This document shows positions 54,847-63,959 of a stretch of 64,000 nucleotides of DNA, piece after piece. Location of the stretch: contig CAKREH010000019.1 of assembly GCA_934317215.1 (NCBI GenBank), forward strand, positions 1 to 64,000, read 5' to 3'. Source of the DNA: an uncultured Roseburia sp. Lineage in GTDB: Bacteria; Bacillota; Clostridia; Lachnospirales; Lachnospiraceae. Under the pieces are notes generated by a model that saw only the letters and a program-made list of their open reading frames with translations, had not been told where the DNA came from and did not search any database. The translations under genes and the position numbers were made by a program. Numbering within the stretch: the first letter of the stretch is position 1; every line of letters begins with the position of its first letter.

Positions 54847-55614
54847 CTACATATATTCTCTCATCTGGTCTATCAGTGATAACATGAATTTCTGTCCGTC
54901 GATTCCGACCGCTTCATCAAACTTTTCTCCATTTACGATAGAATTTGACAGAATCCGCACGCCAAGAAACGGTACCCCATAAGAAAGGCAAAGCTGGGCT
55001 GCCGCCGCCGACTCCATATCTTCCACGGCTGTATGATACCGCTCTCTTAAAAGTGCGATCCGGTCAAGCTGGTTATTCCACTCATCCCCGGAACCGATCA
55101 CCCCACGGCCGGTATGATATTTCGTTTTTACCTGCTCCGCCGCTTTCAAAAGTTTTTCGTCACACGGATACTCTGTCACTTTTTTTGTCTTTCCCGTTTC
55201 CCGGCAAAAAATTTCCACCGGAAGCAGTGAAAAACTTTTTCCATCAATTCCCGCTCCCTCCTCAGAAAATGCATATGCGATTGCTCCCATCGGAACAACC
55301 TTTTCTCCAAGCACGATGTCCCCTCTGTGAAATTTTTTATCGTGGCCTCCGCCGATTCCCTGATTGATCACCGCCCATGGCTTAAAGTATGCCAGTGCAA
55401 GGCTTGTCGCTGCCGCAGCATTGACCATTCCCTGAAATGTCTTTGAAATGATGACAGGCTCTCTTTTTGTACCGAGAAATCCTGTGTGAAACTGCCAGTT
55501 TCCAATTGTGACGCACTCATGTTCCTCTAAATGTTCTATGAAATATGCCGTCTCTGTATCCATGGCTCCCTGAATCAGAAGAGATGGCTGTTTTTTAAAA
55601 TCATAATTGCCCAT
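54847..55614 (-). CDS. MTA/SAH nucleosidase-like protein (nucleoside phosphorylase family)
   Basis: A 255-residue member of the PNP/UDP phosphorylase superfamily: TFQGMVNAAAATSLALAYF, INQGIGGGHDKKFHRGDIVL, and the purine-site segment DMESAAAAQLCLSYGVPF. At the position of the catalytic Asp of E. coli MTA/SAH nucleosidase this protein has Asn (RILSNS), as I recall for this subfamily. It is divergent from luxS, whose substrate S-ribosylhomocysteine is made by SAH nucleosidase, so that role is likely. AAAGGGAG precedes the ATG. Confidence 0.8.
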   Translation of the reverse strand: MGNYDFKKQPSLLIQGAMDTETAYFIEHLEEHECVTIGNWQFHTGFLGTKREPVIISKTFQGMVNAAAATSLALAYFKPWAVINQGIGGGHDKKFHRGDIVLGEKVVPMGAIAYAFSEEGAGIDGKSFSLLPVEIFCRETGKTKKVTEYPCDEKLLKAAEQVKTKYHTGRGVIGSGDEWNNQLDRIALLRERYHTAVEDMESAAAAQLCLSYGVPFLGVRILSNSIVNGEKFDEAVGIDGQKFMLSLIDQMREYM

Positions 55615-55650
55615 TGTATTTATTTCTCCCTTTTTCCTCTTTAATTTTTC

Positions 55651-55679
55651 TTGACGAACTATAATATCTGTTTTATGGT
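55651..55679 (+). promoter_or_regulatory. Possible promoter of luxS
   Basis: TTGACG and TATGGT spaced by 17 bp in the 183-bp divergent region between the nucleosidase-like gene and luxS. The leader would be about 110 bases. Confidence 0.35.
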
Positions 55680-55797
55680 AGTTTCATAATACATTGTCCA
55701 GCGAAAAAAAAGCAATAGAAAGAGGATAAAAATTACTTTTACTGCTGCACATTTCGTTACTGTAACAATATTTTAAACGCAAACATGGAGGATTCTT

Positions 55798-56277
55798 ATG
55801 GAAAAAATAGCAAGTTTTACGATTGATCATATTAAATTAGAGCCTGGTGTCTATGTATCAAGAAAAGATACCGTCGGCTCCGAAGTCATCACTACATTCG
55901 ATCTGCGCATGACTTCCCCAAACGATGAACCGGTTATGAATACCGCAGAAGTACACACGATCGAGCATCTTGGTGCCACATTTTTAAGAAATCATCCTCT
56001 TTATAAGGATAAAACGATCTATTTCGGACCGATGGGATGCCGTACCGGATTTTATCTGCTGCTCGCAGGAGATTATGAGTCAAAAGATATCGTTGGACTG
56101 ATCACGGAAATGTTTGAATTTATCCGCGATTTTCATGACGAAGTACCTGGTGCCTCTCCAAAGGACTGCGGTAACTACTTAGATATGAACCTTGGCATGG
56201 CAAATTATCTTGCCAGCCGTTATTTAGAGAACACACTGTATGGAATTGATGATGCACATCTTATTTATCCGGCTTAA
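55798..56277 (+). CDS. luxS: S-ribosylhomocysteine lyase
   Basis: Cleaves S-ribosylhomocysteine to homocysteine and the autoinducer-2 precursor DPD. The Fe/Zn site is the HTIEHLGATF motif (His-x2-Glu-His) near residue 60 plus the distal Cys in SPKDCGNY, and the catalytic Cys lies in GPMGCRTGFY. The length of 159 residues is normal. GGAGG lies six bases before the ATG. The divergent neighbour encodes the enzyme expected to supply its substrate. Confidence 0.97.
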   Translation: MEKIASFTIDHIKLEPGVYVSRKDTVGSEVITTFDLRMTSPNDEPVMNTAEVHTIEHLGATFLRNHPLYKDKTIYFGPMGCRTGFYLLLAGDYESKDIVGLITEMFEFIRDFHDEVPGASPKDCGNYLDMNLGMANYLASRYLENTLYGIDDAHLIYPA

Positions 56278-56332
56278 AAATTTTACCAGACCTTGTGAAT
56301 AATATCGAGGCGATAATTTATAGACGCAAATG

Positions 56333-56393
56333 GGCTGAAAATGGGCATATAGCAAACAATTTTCTGCTATATGCCCAGTTCGTAATTTCAGCC
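56333..56393. other. Two-tier inverted repeat after luxS
   Basis: A perfect 13-bp stem (TGGGCATATAGCA at 56,342-56,354 with its complement at 56,365-56,377, ten-base loop) lies inside an outer eight-bp stem GGCTGAAA/TTTCAGCC. There is no T-run after it. It sits between the convergent luxS and XRE genes and may stop transcription from both sides or protect mRNA ends. Confidence 0.65.
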
Positions 56394-56424
56394 TTCTTCC
56401 GTTATATTTTCATAAATTCAGAAG

Positions 56425-57420
56425 TCACTCATACGTCGTAGTCACAAATTTTTCTCCAATCTGTTCCCCCTCCTCTAAAACATCAAAATTCATCTCATCA
56501 TCCACCGCAATCTGATAGCCGTATATCTGCTCTTCGCCACTCTCCGGTGTCAGATAATCAAATGCAACATAATAGCTTTCCGGCTTTTCTCCTTCCGGTG
56601 CCCCGTAGGTCACATATTCTCCCGTAACCGATGCCACATCTTTATTTTCAAGAAGCAGCGTTTTTGCATAAAGTTTCGCCATAACTGCCTGCTCACCTGC
56701 CGACTGTGTGTACATCTGGCATACTTTTTCTACGATACCTTTGGTATTCCATGCCAACACCGCCACAAACACTGCCATCAACAGGAAAAAGCTCAGTTTC
56801 TTTTTTATCTCTTTTTTCTGGATACATGAAACGAAAAGCCATAATAATATCATTTCCCAGAAAATATCGATCAGCAGGGAGAACTCCCTCAAATGGAAAA
56901 AAATATTCCCTACAGATAATGTGAAAAGTGCTGCTCCAAGCAAAAATCCGCGATAAATCCTCTTTGACTCTTCGTCCTCAGCCTCCCGGTAATAGCACCA
57001 GCTGATTGCAGCCGTAAGCACCGCAGTGTAAAAGATCAGCACTTCGAACCATGCCTGCTTTCCGATAAAAATGACGGTGATCAGTGCCAATATCATGCAT
57101 ACTGCAGCAATCGTTGTATTTCTCCTGTCATCTCTCCGCTGTTTTTTTGCAAAATGCAGAGTATCCGTCATCGCCTCTGAAACTGTTTCACTTGGAACTT
57201 CCATTTCCGTAAATTTTTCAGATTTCATAATTTCAAGCACACTGATCCCGAGTGCCTTCGCCAGCGGTTCAATCGTGTTAATATCCGGAAATCCCAATCC
57301 ACGCTCCCAACGGCTGACTGCCTTGTCTGTCACATGTATTTTTTCTGCGAGCTGCGCCTGCGTCATATTTTTCTCTTTCCGCATTGCGGCAATAAAAGTA
57401 CCAAATTTATTTGCGTCCAT
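56425..57420 (-). CDS. Membrane-anchored XRE family regulator
   Basis: A 331-residue protein. The N-terminal HTH (MTQAQLAEKIHVTDKAVSRW, ERGLGFPDI, IEPLAKALGISVLEI) spans about residues 1-65. Then come four or five hydrophobic segments (ITVIFIGKQAWF, FTLSVGNIFF, LWLFVSCI, FFLLMAVFVAVLAW), and a C-terminal soluble domain outside the membrane (YVAFDYLTPESGEEQIYGYQ). Membrane-tethered XRE regulators of this kind are common in Clostridia; the signal is unknown. The ATG at 57,420 has GGAGG six bases before it. Confidence 0.85.
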   Translation of the reverse strand: MDANKFGTFIAAMRKEKNMTQAQLAEKIHVTDKAVSRWERGLGFPDINTIEPLAKALGISVLEIMKSEKFTEMEVPSETVSEAMTDTLHFAKKQRRDDRRNTTIAAVCMILALITVIFIGKQAWFEVLIFYTAVLTAAISWCYYREAEDEESKRIYRGFLLGAALFTLSVGNIFFHLREFSLLIDIFWEMILLWLFVSCIQKKEIKKKLSFFLLMAVFVAVLAWNTKGIVEKVCQMYTQSAGEQAVMAKLYAKTLLLENKDVASVTGEYVTYGAPEGEKPESYYVAFDYLTPESGEEQIYGYQIAVDDEMNFDVLEEGEQIGEKFVTTTYE

Positions 57421-57591
57421 ACTGCCTCCATTTGTACCTGTGAAAATTTTCTTAAATGTTCCTGTGGCAATGGGATCCACGCACAGTAAACATTCTATTG
57501 CCATAAATCAACGATAGTCCACTTTCATTCATTTTGCAATCAATCCGGCATTTATACTGCGTTTTGGGCACTCTACGATTCGTTTCCTCAT

Positions 57592-57646
57592 AAAAAAGCA
57601 GTAAAATTCTCCATATTTCTATCTTTGAAGAACTTACTGCCGTTTT
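57592..57646 (-). terminator. Intrinsic terminator after thrH
   Basis: Stem GCAGTAA/TTACTGC around a long loop with a further AAGTTC/GAATTT-like pairing, followed on the minus strand by six T residues. A T-run also lies on the plus-strand side. Confidence 0.65.
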
Positions 57647-57699
57647 TCATGTCTATAATTTCGTTTTAAAAATATTATGATCCAACGAGAGATTTCTCT

Positions 57700-58305
57700 C
57701 TAGTCCACCATTGCTTTTTTGATCGCCCCAAGCAGTTCCTCATAGGTCTCATATGCCGGGATATCCGGATAATCTGCCTTGATCTTATCAGTGGAACGGA
57801 ATAAAAATCCTGCCTTGCTCGCCTTTATCATTCCAAGATCGTTATAGGAATCTCCACTTGCGATCGTGTCAAATCCGATTGACTGCAATGCTTTTACCGT
57901 GGTTAATTTAGACTGTTCCACACGCATCTTAAAGCCTGTGATTTCACCATCTTCTGCAACTTCTAAGGAATTGCAGAATAACGTCGGCCAGCCTAATTTC
58001 TCCATCAAAGGAGATGCAAACTGGGTAAATGTATCACTGATTAAAATTACCTGTGTGAAAGAACGAAGTTCGTCTAAAAACTCTTTCGCACCCGGCAGCG
58101 GATCGATCGTTTTGATAACATCCTGGATCTCTTTTAAGCCAAGTCCGTGCTCTTTTAATACACCAAGTCTCCATTTCATCAGTTTATCATAATCCGGTTC
58201 ATCGCGGGTTGTTTTCTTTAACTCCGGAATACCGCTTGCCTCTGCAAATGCGATCCAGATCTCCGGTACTAATACTCCCTCTACATCCAAACATGTAATA
58301 TACAT
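57700..58305 (-). CDS. thrH: Phosphoserine phosphatase/homoserine phosphotransferase ThrH
   Basis: A HAD-superfamily enzyme of 201 residues. The nucleophile loop is ITCLDVEGVLVPEIWIAFAE, motif II LISDTFTQF, and motif III/IV GDSYNDLGMIKAS. In Pseudomonas ThrH removes phosphate from phosphoserine and can transfer it to homoserine. It would serve serine or threonine synthesis. AAAGGAG lies five bases before the ATG at 58,305; the longer ORF adds MRAQERSF. Confidence 0.9.
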   Translation of the reverse strand: MYITCLDVEGVLVPEIWIAFAEASGIPELKKTTRDEPDYDKLMKWRLGVLKEHGLGLKEIQDVIKTIDPLPGAKEFLDELRSFTQVILISDTFTQFASPLMEKLGWPTLFCNSLEVAEDGEITGFKMRVEQSKLTTVKALQSIGFDTIASGDSYNDLGMIKASKAGFLFRSTDKIKADYPDIPAYETYEELLGAIKKAMVD

Positions 58306-58477
58306 AAAACTCCTTTCCTGCGCCCTCAACTCGCATATCAGGTCTGTAAATACAGCTCCTGTTTTCTTTTTTACTTTCGTTTTGTATCACTTTACTTCGT
58401 TATACTAACATATTATTTTCCACGATGCAATTCCTGTTTTCCACTGTCAGAAACAACAAACTGCCCCATGCGAACAT

Positions 58478-59023
58478 TTATGTATCACTCTGTTCCTGCT
58501 TCAGCTCATACTGCTTCAACAGCCTGTCATACTCACGGTTGATCTCCTGAAGTGTTTCCGTATCCCCACAGAGATTGTCCGGATGATAGATTTTTAGCAG
58601 CTGTTTATACCTTTTCTTTAAGGCACTCTTACTTTCCACACCGATGAAAAACAATTCCCCGCGTACCACATTTTCCATCCCCACCGTCAGCATATCACGT
58701 GCTTCCTGTTCTCTGACATATTTATAAAAATCCCGCTGTTTTTTCATCTGGATCTTTTCATCTGCGAGCTGCGAAAGTTCTTCCTCTAAGATCTTCCACT
58801 TTGTCTCAAACAGTTGTTTTTCCCTTTTCATGCTGTCCTTTTCAAACTGACAGTGCGTGGAAAACTCCTTCTTTTCCCGCTCAAATCTTAAGCGCTCCTC
58901 TTCTAATTTTTTCTTTTCCTCTAAAAAATCCCGCCTCTGCTGCTCTAACTCGGCAGTTTTTTTATATTTCCAATCCTGATGCAGGGTCTTTGTTCTTTTG
59001 ATCCTGAAAACCGACCGATCCAT
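58478..59023 (-). CDS. Coiled-coil protein with C-terminal J-domain-like region
   Basis: A 181-residue protein. Residues 20-110 form a long charged coiled coil (ELEQQRRDFLEEKKKLEEER). The last 60 residues look like a J domain (SKSALKKRYKQLLKIYHPDN, then LQEINREYDRLLKQYE), with the HPD tripeptide that activates DnaK. This C-terminal placement is unusual. The start at 59,023 is preferred because the longer ORF overlaps the HD-GYP gene by 62 bp; the site (GAGGGGG, 12 bases) is not ideal. It may recruit DnaK to a partner. Confidence 0.72.
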   Translation of the reverse strand: MDRSVFRIKRTKTLHQDWKYKKTAELEQQRRDFLEEKKKLEEERLRFEREKKEFSTHCQFEKDSMKREKQLFETKWKILEEELSQLADEKIQMKKQRDFYKYVREQEARDMLTVGMENVVRGELFFIGVESKSALKKRYKQLLKIYHPDNLCGDTETLQEINREYDRLLKQYELKQEQSDT

Positions 59024-59042
59024 TTTTTGCAAAAACCCCCTC

Positions 59043-60341
59043 TTATTCCGTCTTACTTTCTTCGTAGACTTTTCTGATCTTATTTTCGATCTCAATAAAG
59101 ACATCCACTAAAACCGGATCAAAATCCCTGCCACGTCCCTCTACTATAATATGAAAACATTGATCTAAAGGCATTGCATCTCTGTAACAGCGCTTTGCCG
59201 ATACTGCATCAAATACATCCGCAACCGCCATGATCCTTGCACATAACGGAATTTCTGTTTCTTTCAATCCATCCGGATATCCACGCCCATTCCATTTCTC
59301 ATGGTGATGCGCTGCCACTTCATATGCCATCTCTTCGTACGCATCATTTCCCAGATGCCCGAATGTCTCCCGGATGATCTTTCCGCCTTTTTGGGCATGT
59401 GTCTTCATAATTTCAAACTCTTCATCTGTCAGTTTCCCCGGCTTCTGTAAAATTGCATCCGGTATCGCGATCTTGCCGACATCATGCATTGGTGCCGCCA
59501 TCACAAGATTTGCCACATAATCATTTGTCAGCTGCTCCTTATAAAAACCGCGGCTTCGAAGTTCCTCTGCCAGCAATTTCACATACGCAGTTGTACGGCG
59601 GATATGCCCTCCCGTATTGTCATCACGGTTCTCCACCAGTGTTGCAAACCCCATCACCATCTCTTCATTGTTTTTCTGGAGTTTCGCATAGAGCGGTGTC
59701 TCCTGATTCAGATAAATTCCCACGATCACAACCGCCGGAACCAGACTCGTCAGCAGTGCCTCCGGGAAAAACATCTGATATGCCGTCACCCCGATTGTCA
59801 CTAACAAATAAGTAGATATCGCAATCTGCTTATGTCTCTCAAGATTCTTCCAGCTGTGCAGAAAAATGCCACTCGCAGCAAGTACATACAACGCCACCAT
59901 TGCAAAACAGGTATATGCAGACATTCCCATCGAATAGTTGGTAAACGTTCCTTTGCGATACTCAAGCTGTGGCATAAATACGATCACAACCACAATATTG
60001 ATCAGAAGAGGCATGAAAAGTCCGATGCGTTCCCCTCTTTTCTGTGGCAGTCCTCTTGTAATATCGTACATATATAAAAACATCAAAAACACAAAAATAT
60101 CCAGAAAAGAAAGAAAACACAGATGTAAAAATGTGTTGACAGAAGCCGGTATCTCCGCTAAATGATTGACAGTATAGGCAGTTGCTCCATCAAAGAAAAT
60201 ACCGACAATCCCTGCAGCCAAAATTGTCTCAAACAACACGTTTTTCCGTTTCATCTGATAAATCTGTTTTTCTCTGATATAAATACACGCCACATAAAGG
60301 ACAATGATCATGCAGCCAATCTGTAATTTACAGTATTCCAT
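59043..60341 (-). CDS. Membrane-bound HD-GYP domain protein
   Basis: A 432-residue protein. The first 205 residues contain about seven membrane segments, and the cytoplasmic end is an HD-GYP domain: PMHDVGKIAIPDAILQKPGK, then VAAHHHEKWNGRGYPDGL with the GYP signature, and ARIMAVADVFDAVSAKR. HD-GYP proteins hydrolyse cyclic di-GMP or related dinucleotides. AGGAG lies five bases before the ATG. The membrane part probably senses an external or membrane signal. A link to motility is plausible. Confidence 0.9.
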   Translation of the reverse strand: MEYCKLQIGCMIIVLYVACIYIREKQIYQMKRKNVLFETILAAGIVGIFFDGATAYTVNHLAEIPASVNTFLHLCFLSFLDIFVFLMFLYMYDITRGLPQKRGERIGLFMPLLINIVVVIVFMPQLEYRKGTFTNYSMGMSAYTCFAMVALYVLAASGIFLHSWKNLERHKQIAISTYLLVTIGVTAYQMFFPEALLTSLVPAVVIVGIYLNQETPLYAKLQKNNEEMVMGFATLVENRDDNTGGHIRRTTAYVKLLAEELRSRGFYKEQLTNDYVANLVMAAPMHDVGKIAIPDAILQKPGKLTDEEFEIMKTHAQKGGKIIRETFGHLGNDAYEEMAYEVAAHHHEKWNGRGYPDGLKETEIPLCARIMAVADVFDAVSAKRCYRDAMPLDQCFHIIVEGRGRDFDPVLVDVFIEIENKIRKVYEESKTE

Positions 60342-60390
60342 TTCGTCTCCTGTCCACCATTGTGGATCATTCTTTTGTTTTAATATGCTA

Positions 60391-60428
60391 AAACAGACAG
60401 AACCAAAGGTGGTTCTGCCCGTTTTTAT
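60391..60428 (-). terminator. Intrinsic terminator after dapL (likely bidirectional)
   Basis: Eight-bp stem CAGAACCA/TGGTTCTG with a tight loop, flanked by an A-run on one side and TTTTTATTTT on the other. Confidence 0.65.
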
Positions 60429-60442
60429 TTTACCATTAAATC

Positions 60443-61657
60443 TTACAGTGTCTGGATCCGCTCCATAGCTGCAAGTGTATTCTCGTAAGTACCAAATGCT
60501 GTCAGTCTGAAATATCCTTCACCGCTCGGTCCAAATCCGGATCCCGGTGTACCAACCACATTGGCATTCTCAAGCAGATAGTCGAAGAAATCCCAGGACG
60601 TCATCTGATCCGGTGTTTTTAACCAGATATATGGTGCGTTTACACCGCCAAATACAGTATAGCCGGCTTTCGTCAGACCTTCCTTGATGGCTTTTGCATT
60701 CTTCATATAATAACCGACCTGCTCTTTTAACTGTGCTTTTCCGGCATCAGAGTAAACTGCCTCACCGGCACGCTGTACAATATAAGGCGCACCGTTAAAC
60801 TTTGTTCCGTGGCGTCTTGCCCACATCGCATTTAAGGAGACATCCCCGCATTTTAATTCTTTTGGAACAACCGTGAATCCAAGACGTACTCCGGTAAATC
60901 CTGCGTTCTTTGAGAAGCTGCGAAGCTCAATGGCACAGGTTTTTGCACCTTCACATTCATAAATAGAGTGTGCCACATCATCCTCACTGATATATGCCTC
61001 ATAAGCTGCATCATAGATAATGACTGCGCCAACTTTATTTGCGTAATCTACCCACTCCTGTAACTGTGATTTCGTGATCGTTGTTCCGGTCGGATTGTTC
61101 GGCAGACACAGGTAAATGACATCCGGTGTCTCCTTTGGAAGTTCCGGTACAAAGTTATTATCACTGGTACATGGCATGTAGATCACGTCACTCCACATCT
61201 GCGTATCTGCATCATAGGTGCCGGTTCTTCCAGCCATAACATTAGAATCTACATAAACCGGATATACAGGATCACAGACGGCGATCTTATTATCCTGTGC
61301 AAAAATCTCCTGAATATTTCCGGAATCACTCTTTGCTCCGTCAGATACAAAGACTTCGTCCGCGGAAATATCACATCCTCTTGCTTTGTAATCATTTGCC
61401 ACGATAGCATTTCTCAAAAAATCGTATCCAAGATCCGGTGCATAGCCGTGGAAAGTTTCCGCATGTCCCATCTCATCGACTGCCTTATGCATTGCATCAA
61501 TAATGGCCGGAGCGATCGGCTGAGTCACATCACCGATACCAAGACGGATGATCTGTTTCTCCGGGTTTGCTGCAGAATATGCGCTTACTTTCTTTGCAAT
61601 GGTAGAAAATAAATAGCTTCCCGGAAGTTTCTGGTAATTGTCATTAATTTTAAACAT
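60443..61657 (-). CDS. dapL: LL-diaminopimelate aminotransferase
   Basis: A class I/II PLP aminotransferase that converts tetrahydrodipicolinate directly to LL-diaminopimelate for lysine and cell wall. Features are [39 protein letters not shown], and the PLP-lysine loop [16 protein letters not shown]. The length of 404 residues matches DapL. The ATG at 61,657 has GGAG eight bases upstream and the longer ORF is not used. A promoter and terminator frame it as a single-gene unit. Confidence 0.95.
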   Translation of the reverse strand: MFKINDNYQKLPGSYLFSTIAKKVSAYSAANPEKQIIRLGIGDVTQPIAPAIIDAMHKAVDEMGHAETFHGYAPDLGYDFLRNAIVANDYKARGCDISADEVFVSDGAKSDSGNIQEIFAQDNKIAVCDPVYPVYVDSNVMAGRTGTYDADTQMWSDVIYMPCTSDNNFVPELPKETPDVIYLCLPNNPTGTTITKSQLQEWVDYANKVGAVIIYDAAYEAYISEDDVAHSIYECEGAKTCAIELRSFSKNAGFTGVRLGFTVVPKELKCGDVSLNAMWARRHGTKFNGAPYIVQRAGEAVYSDAGKAQLKEQVGYYMKNAKAIKEGLTKAGYTVFGGVNAPYIWLKTPDQMTSWDFFDYLLENANVVGTPGSGFGPSGEGYFRLTAFGTYENTLAAMERIQTL

Positions 61658-61714
61658 GTCCTTACTCCTCACTTTGCATTCAAAATACAAGTTAACGTTA
61701 TCTAACTGTCATAC

Positions 61715-61743
61715 AGTATAGCATTGTGTGAAATCGCATGCAA
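61715..61743 (-). promoter_or_regulatory. Promoter of dapL
   Basis: TTGCAT and TATACT spaced by 17 bp, with a TG one base before the -10 (extended -10). It ends about 58 bases before the dapL ATG. Confidence 0.65.
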
Positions 61744-61844
61744 GTGTTTTTTGTTTACCTGGAATCAAAAAATATTGTCTCACCTAATCTGATATTTTTT
61801 ATCCATAATTCCGATCCCAAAATCATTGATTTTACAGGCTCATC

Positions 61845-62585
61845 TCATATTTTAGTTTCCGCCAGAAGTTCCACCCATGCCACGCGAAATCCTGCATTTG
61901 CAGCTACCCGCTGTGACGCAAGATTTGACATACTGGTTCCATAATACGGCACTTTTCCCAATTTCTCTATCTCTTCTTTTAAAATTGTGACCAAAGTGGT
62001 CGCGACATGCCTGCCCTCTGCCTCTTTTTCCACATTGATCCCGATCTGCCAGAACAGCGGACTGTCTGCGCTTGCCCCCGCCATGCCGATGATCTTTCCA
62101 TCCAAAATCGCTGCCACTCCCAGCATATCGGGTGATTTTTCGTCAAAGCAGAATGCCTCGTCAAACCGGTTGTCCCCTGCAAACTGCAGGATCTCCCCAC
62201 GGTCATATGTTCGGATCTCAAATCCTGTCCCTTTTTCAACGCCCTCTGTTTCCGGCAGGAAAAACGGATGTGCTGTTTTTAACTGGCAGCCGTATGGTTT
62301 TAAAATGCGGTCCAGTTCCCGGAAGTTTCCGACATCCATAAACCATGCGCCGGGGCAGGTTTCGTATTTTTCGCGGCAGAGTTCTATGATCTCCTTTTTT
62401 CCGGTGAAAATCAGTTTTCTGTTGACTGCGGTTATTTTCAGGGCACAGTTGTCCTGGTCTTCGAATCTGCGCCGTCCTTCGAGACTGCGGTATTCGGTGA
62501 AGTGGTTTCCCTGGTCGAGGATGTCTGCGGGGGTGCAGCAGTAATCTAAGGCGAGCTGGCGGCTTAGTTGTTGTCTATATTTCAT
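61845..62585 (-). CDS. GNAT family N-acetyltransferase
   Basis: A 246-residue protein. The N-terminal 100 residues are unassigned. The C-terminal part has the GNAT fold: AAILDGKIIGMAGASAD, WQIGINVEKEAEGRHVATTL (the acetyl-CoA loop is degenerate: EAEGRHVA), and YGTSMSNLASQRVAANAGFR. AAAGGAG lies before the ATG. The substrate is unknown. It lies next to another GNAT gene but is separated by a hairpin. Confidence 0.82.
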   Translation of the reverse strand: MKYRQQLSRQLALDYCCTPADILDQGNHFTEYRSLEGRRRFEDQDNCALKITAVNRKLIFTGKKEIIELCREKYETCPGAWFMDVGNFRELDRILKPYGCQLKTAHPFFLPETEGVEKGTGFEIRTYDRGEILQFAGDNRFDEAFCFDEKSPDMLGVAAILDGKIIGMAGASADSPLFWQIGINVEKEAEGRHVATTLVTILKEEIEKLGKVPYYGTSMSNLASQRVAANAGFRVAWVELLAETKI

Positions 62586-62624
62586 CGTTGTTTTTTTCTC
62601 CTTTTTCCTTGTGGTAATTTACGG

Positions 62625-62664
62625 CAAAAGGTGTTGCCAGCCGTTAGGCTGTGAACACCTTTTG
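62625..62664. repeat. Hairpin repeat related to the 48-bp dispersed repeat
   Basis: A perfect 11-bp outer stem CAAAAGGTGTT/AACACCTTTTG encloses CAGCC-GTTA-GGCTG. Its 3' part resembles 38,694-38,726 (TTGCCAGCC then TGTGA and CACCTTT). It lies between the two GNAT genes and has no T-run. Confidence 0.6.
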
Positions 62665-62693
62665 ATTTAGATTGTCACATATTTTTTTAGTAG

Positions 62694-63959
62694 TTAACTC
62701 CTATGAATATACATCCTTGTCAAGTTGGGTTCGCCGTCGCCCTGTACCATGCATAGAAATTCCCAGCCATAGCGCTCATAAAATGAGGTATGGTCTGTGA
62801 TAAGGTAGAGGGTGTCGATACCTTTTTGTTTCATATCGGTGCAGACATAGTCGAGCAATGCACCGGCGATTCCGTGACAGCGTTTGTCCTTTTCTGTGTA
62901 TACAGCGCAGACGTTTGGTGTCAGGTCTTTTCTGTCATGAAAATCATTTTCTATGACACCCATTCCCGCGATGATGCGTTCATTTTCCATAGCAACATAC
63001 CACTGCGGGACTGATGTTTTGTCTGCCAGGCATTCTTCCATGCTGCTTTGATATGCCTCTAACGGAATACCCCATTTTTCATGGAACCACTGTGCTGCCT
63101 GTTCTTTGATCTCCGGCCGGTCTGTCAGACGGATGATTCTGTATGGTACTTTCCGCTCACAGACGGAAGTGATCATAGAATCTCCTTCGGGATAATATTC
63201 AAAGGTCACATCATCTCCCACGACTGGAAATTCTCTATGCTCCCGCTCAAAGTTCTCCGTTAATTTCCCCTGCAGTTCTTTCTCCCAGAATTTTATAATA
63301 TAAGTATTTTCCCGAACCGCACAGATTTTTCCCAGACGCTCTCTGTGGAGCCACTGGCAGGTAAGATCAAGTGGTTCGTGATACGGGAACTGTTTTGTCA
63401 ATGCATCCACTGCTGCCTGATTTTCCACCTGTTCAAATATTTCACTCTCATAAAATTTTCCGTGGATCTTCGAAAATTTTTCATCATCCAGCGGATATGC
63501 CATAAATGCATCAAAATTGCTGCCATCTGCCGTGGTGATTTCAAAGTGGCCGCAGGTCTTAAATCCGTGTTTTGGGTAGTAATCCGGCTCTCCGAAAATA
63601 ATGATCCCCGCATATCCGGCATCTCGCGCCAATGGAATCGTCTCCTGCAGCAGTTTTGTCCCGATTCCCCTATTGTGGCAGGTCGGTTCTACTGCCAGTG
63701 GTCCAAACGTCAGTACCTCATGCACTTTTTCTTTATCTATCACTTTCGCTTTCGAATACATGATAACTCCGACGATCCGCCCGTCTTCCACTGCAACCCG
63801 GCTAAGTTCCGGCACATAACAATCCGCATTTCTTAAAATATGCACCAGAAAATGCTCATTGCATCCCGGTCCATGCATATTCCAAAATGCCCGAAGCGTC
63901 ATATACTCTGTTTTTTTATAATCTGATTCTGTTTCTTTTCTAATTATAATCTGACTCAA
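62694..63959 (-). CDS. Tandem-GNAT acetyltransferase fusion
   Basis: A 421-residue fusion of two GNAT modules. The first (about 1-175) has the acetyl-CoA loop VEPTCHNRGIGTKLLQE and GEPDYYPKHGF. The second (about 280-421) has VCAVYTEKDKRCHGIAGALL and TDHTSFYERYGWEFL. A linker of about 100 residues joins them. The start is TTG with AGGGAG seven bases upstream. Such double-GNAT proteins may modify small molecules; the substrate is unknown. The gene ends 41 bp before the window border on the 5' side. Confidence 0.82.
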   Translation of the reverse strand: MSQIIIRKETESDYKKTEYMTLRAFWNMHGPGCNEHFLVHILRNADCYVPELSRVAVEDGRIVGVIMYSKAKVIDKEKVHEVLTFGPLAVEPTCHNRGIGTKLLQETIPLARDAGYAGIIIFGEPDYYPKHGFKTCGHFEITTADGSNFDAFMAYPLDDEKFSKIHGKFYESEIFEQVENQAAVDALTKQFPYHEPLDLTCQWLHRERLGKICAVRENTYIIKFWEKELQGKLTENFEREHREFPVVGDDVTFEYYPEGDSMITSVCERKVPYRIIRLTDRPEIKEQAAQWFHEKWGIPLEAYQSSMEECLADKTSVPQWYVAMENERIIAGMGVIENDFHDRKDLTPNVCAVYTEKDKRCHGIAGALLDYVCTDMKQKGIDTLYLITDHTSFYERYGWEFLCMVQGDGEPNLTRMYIHRS

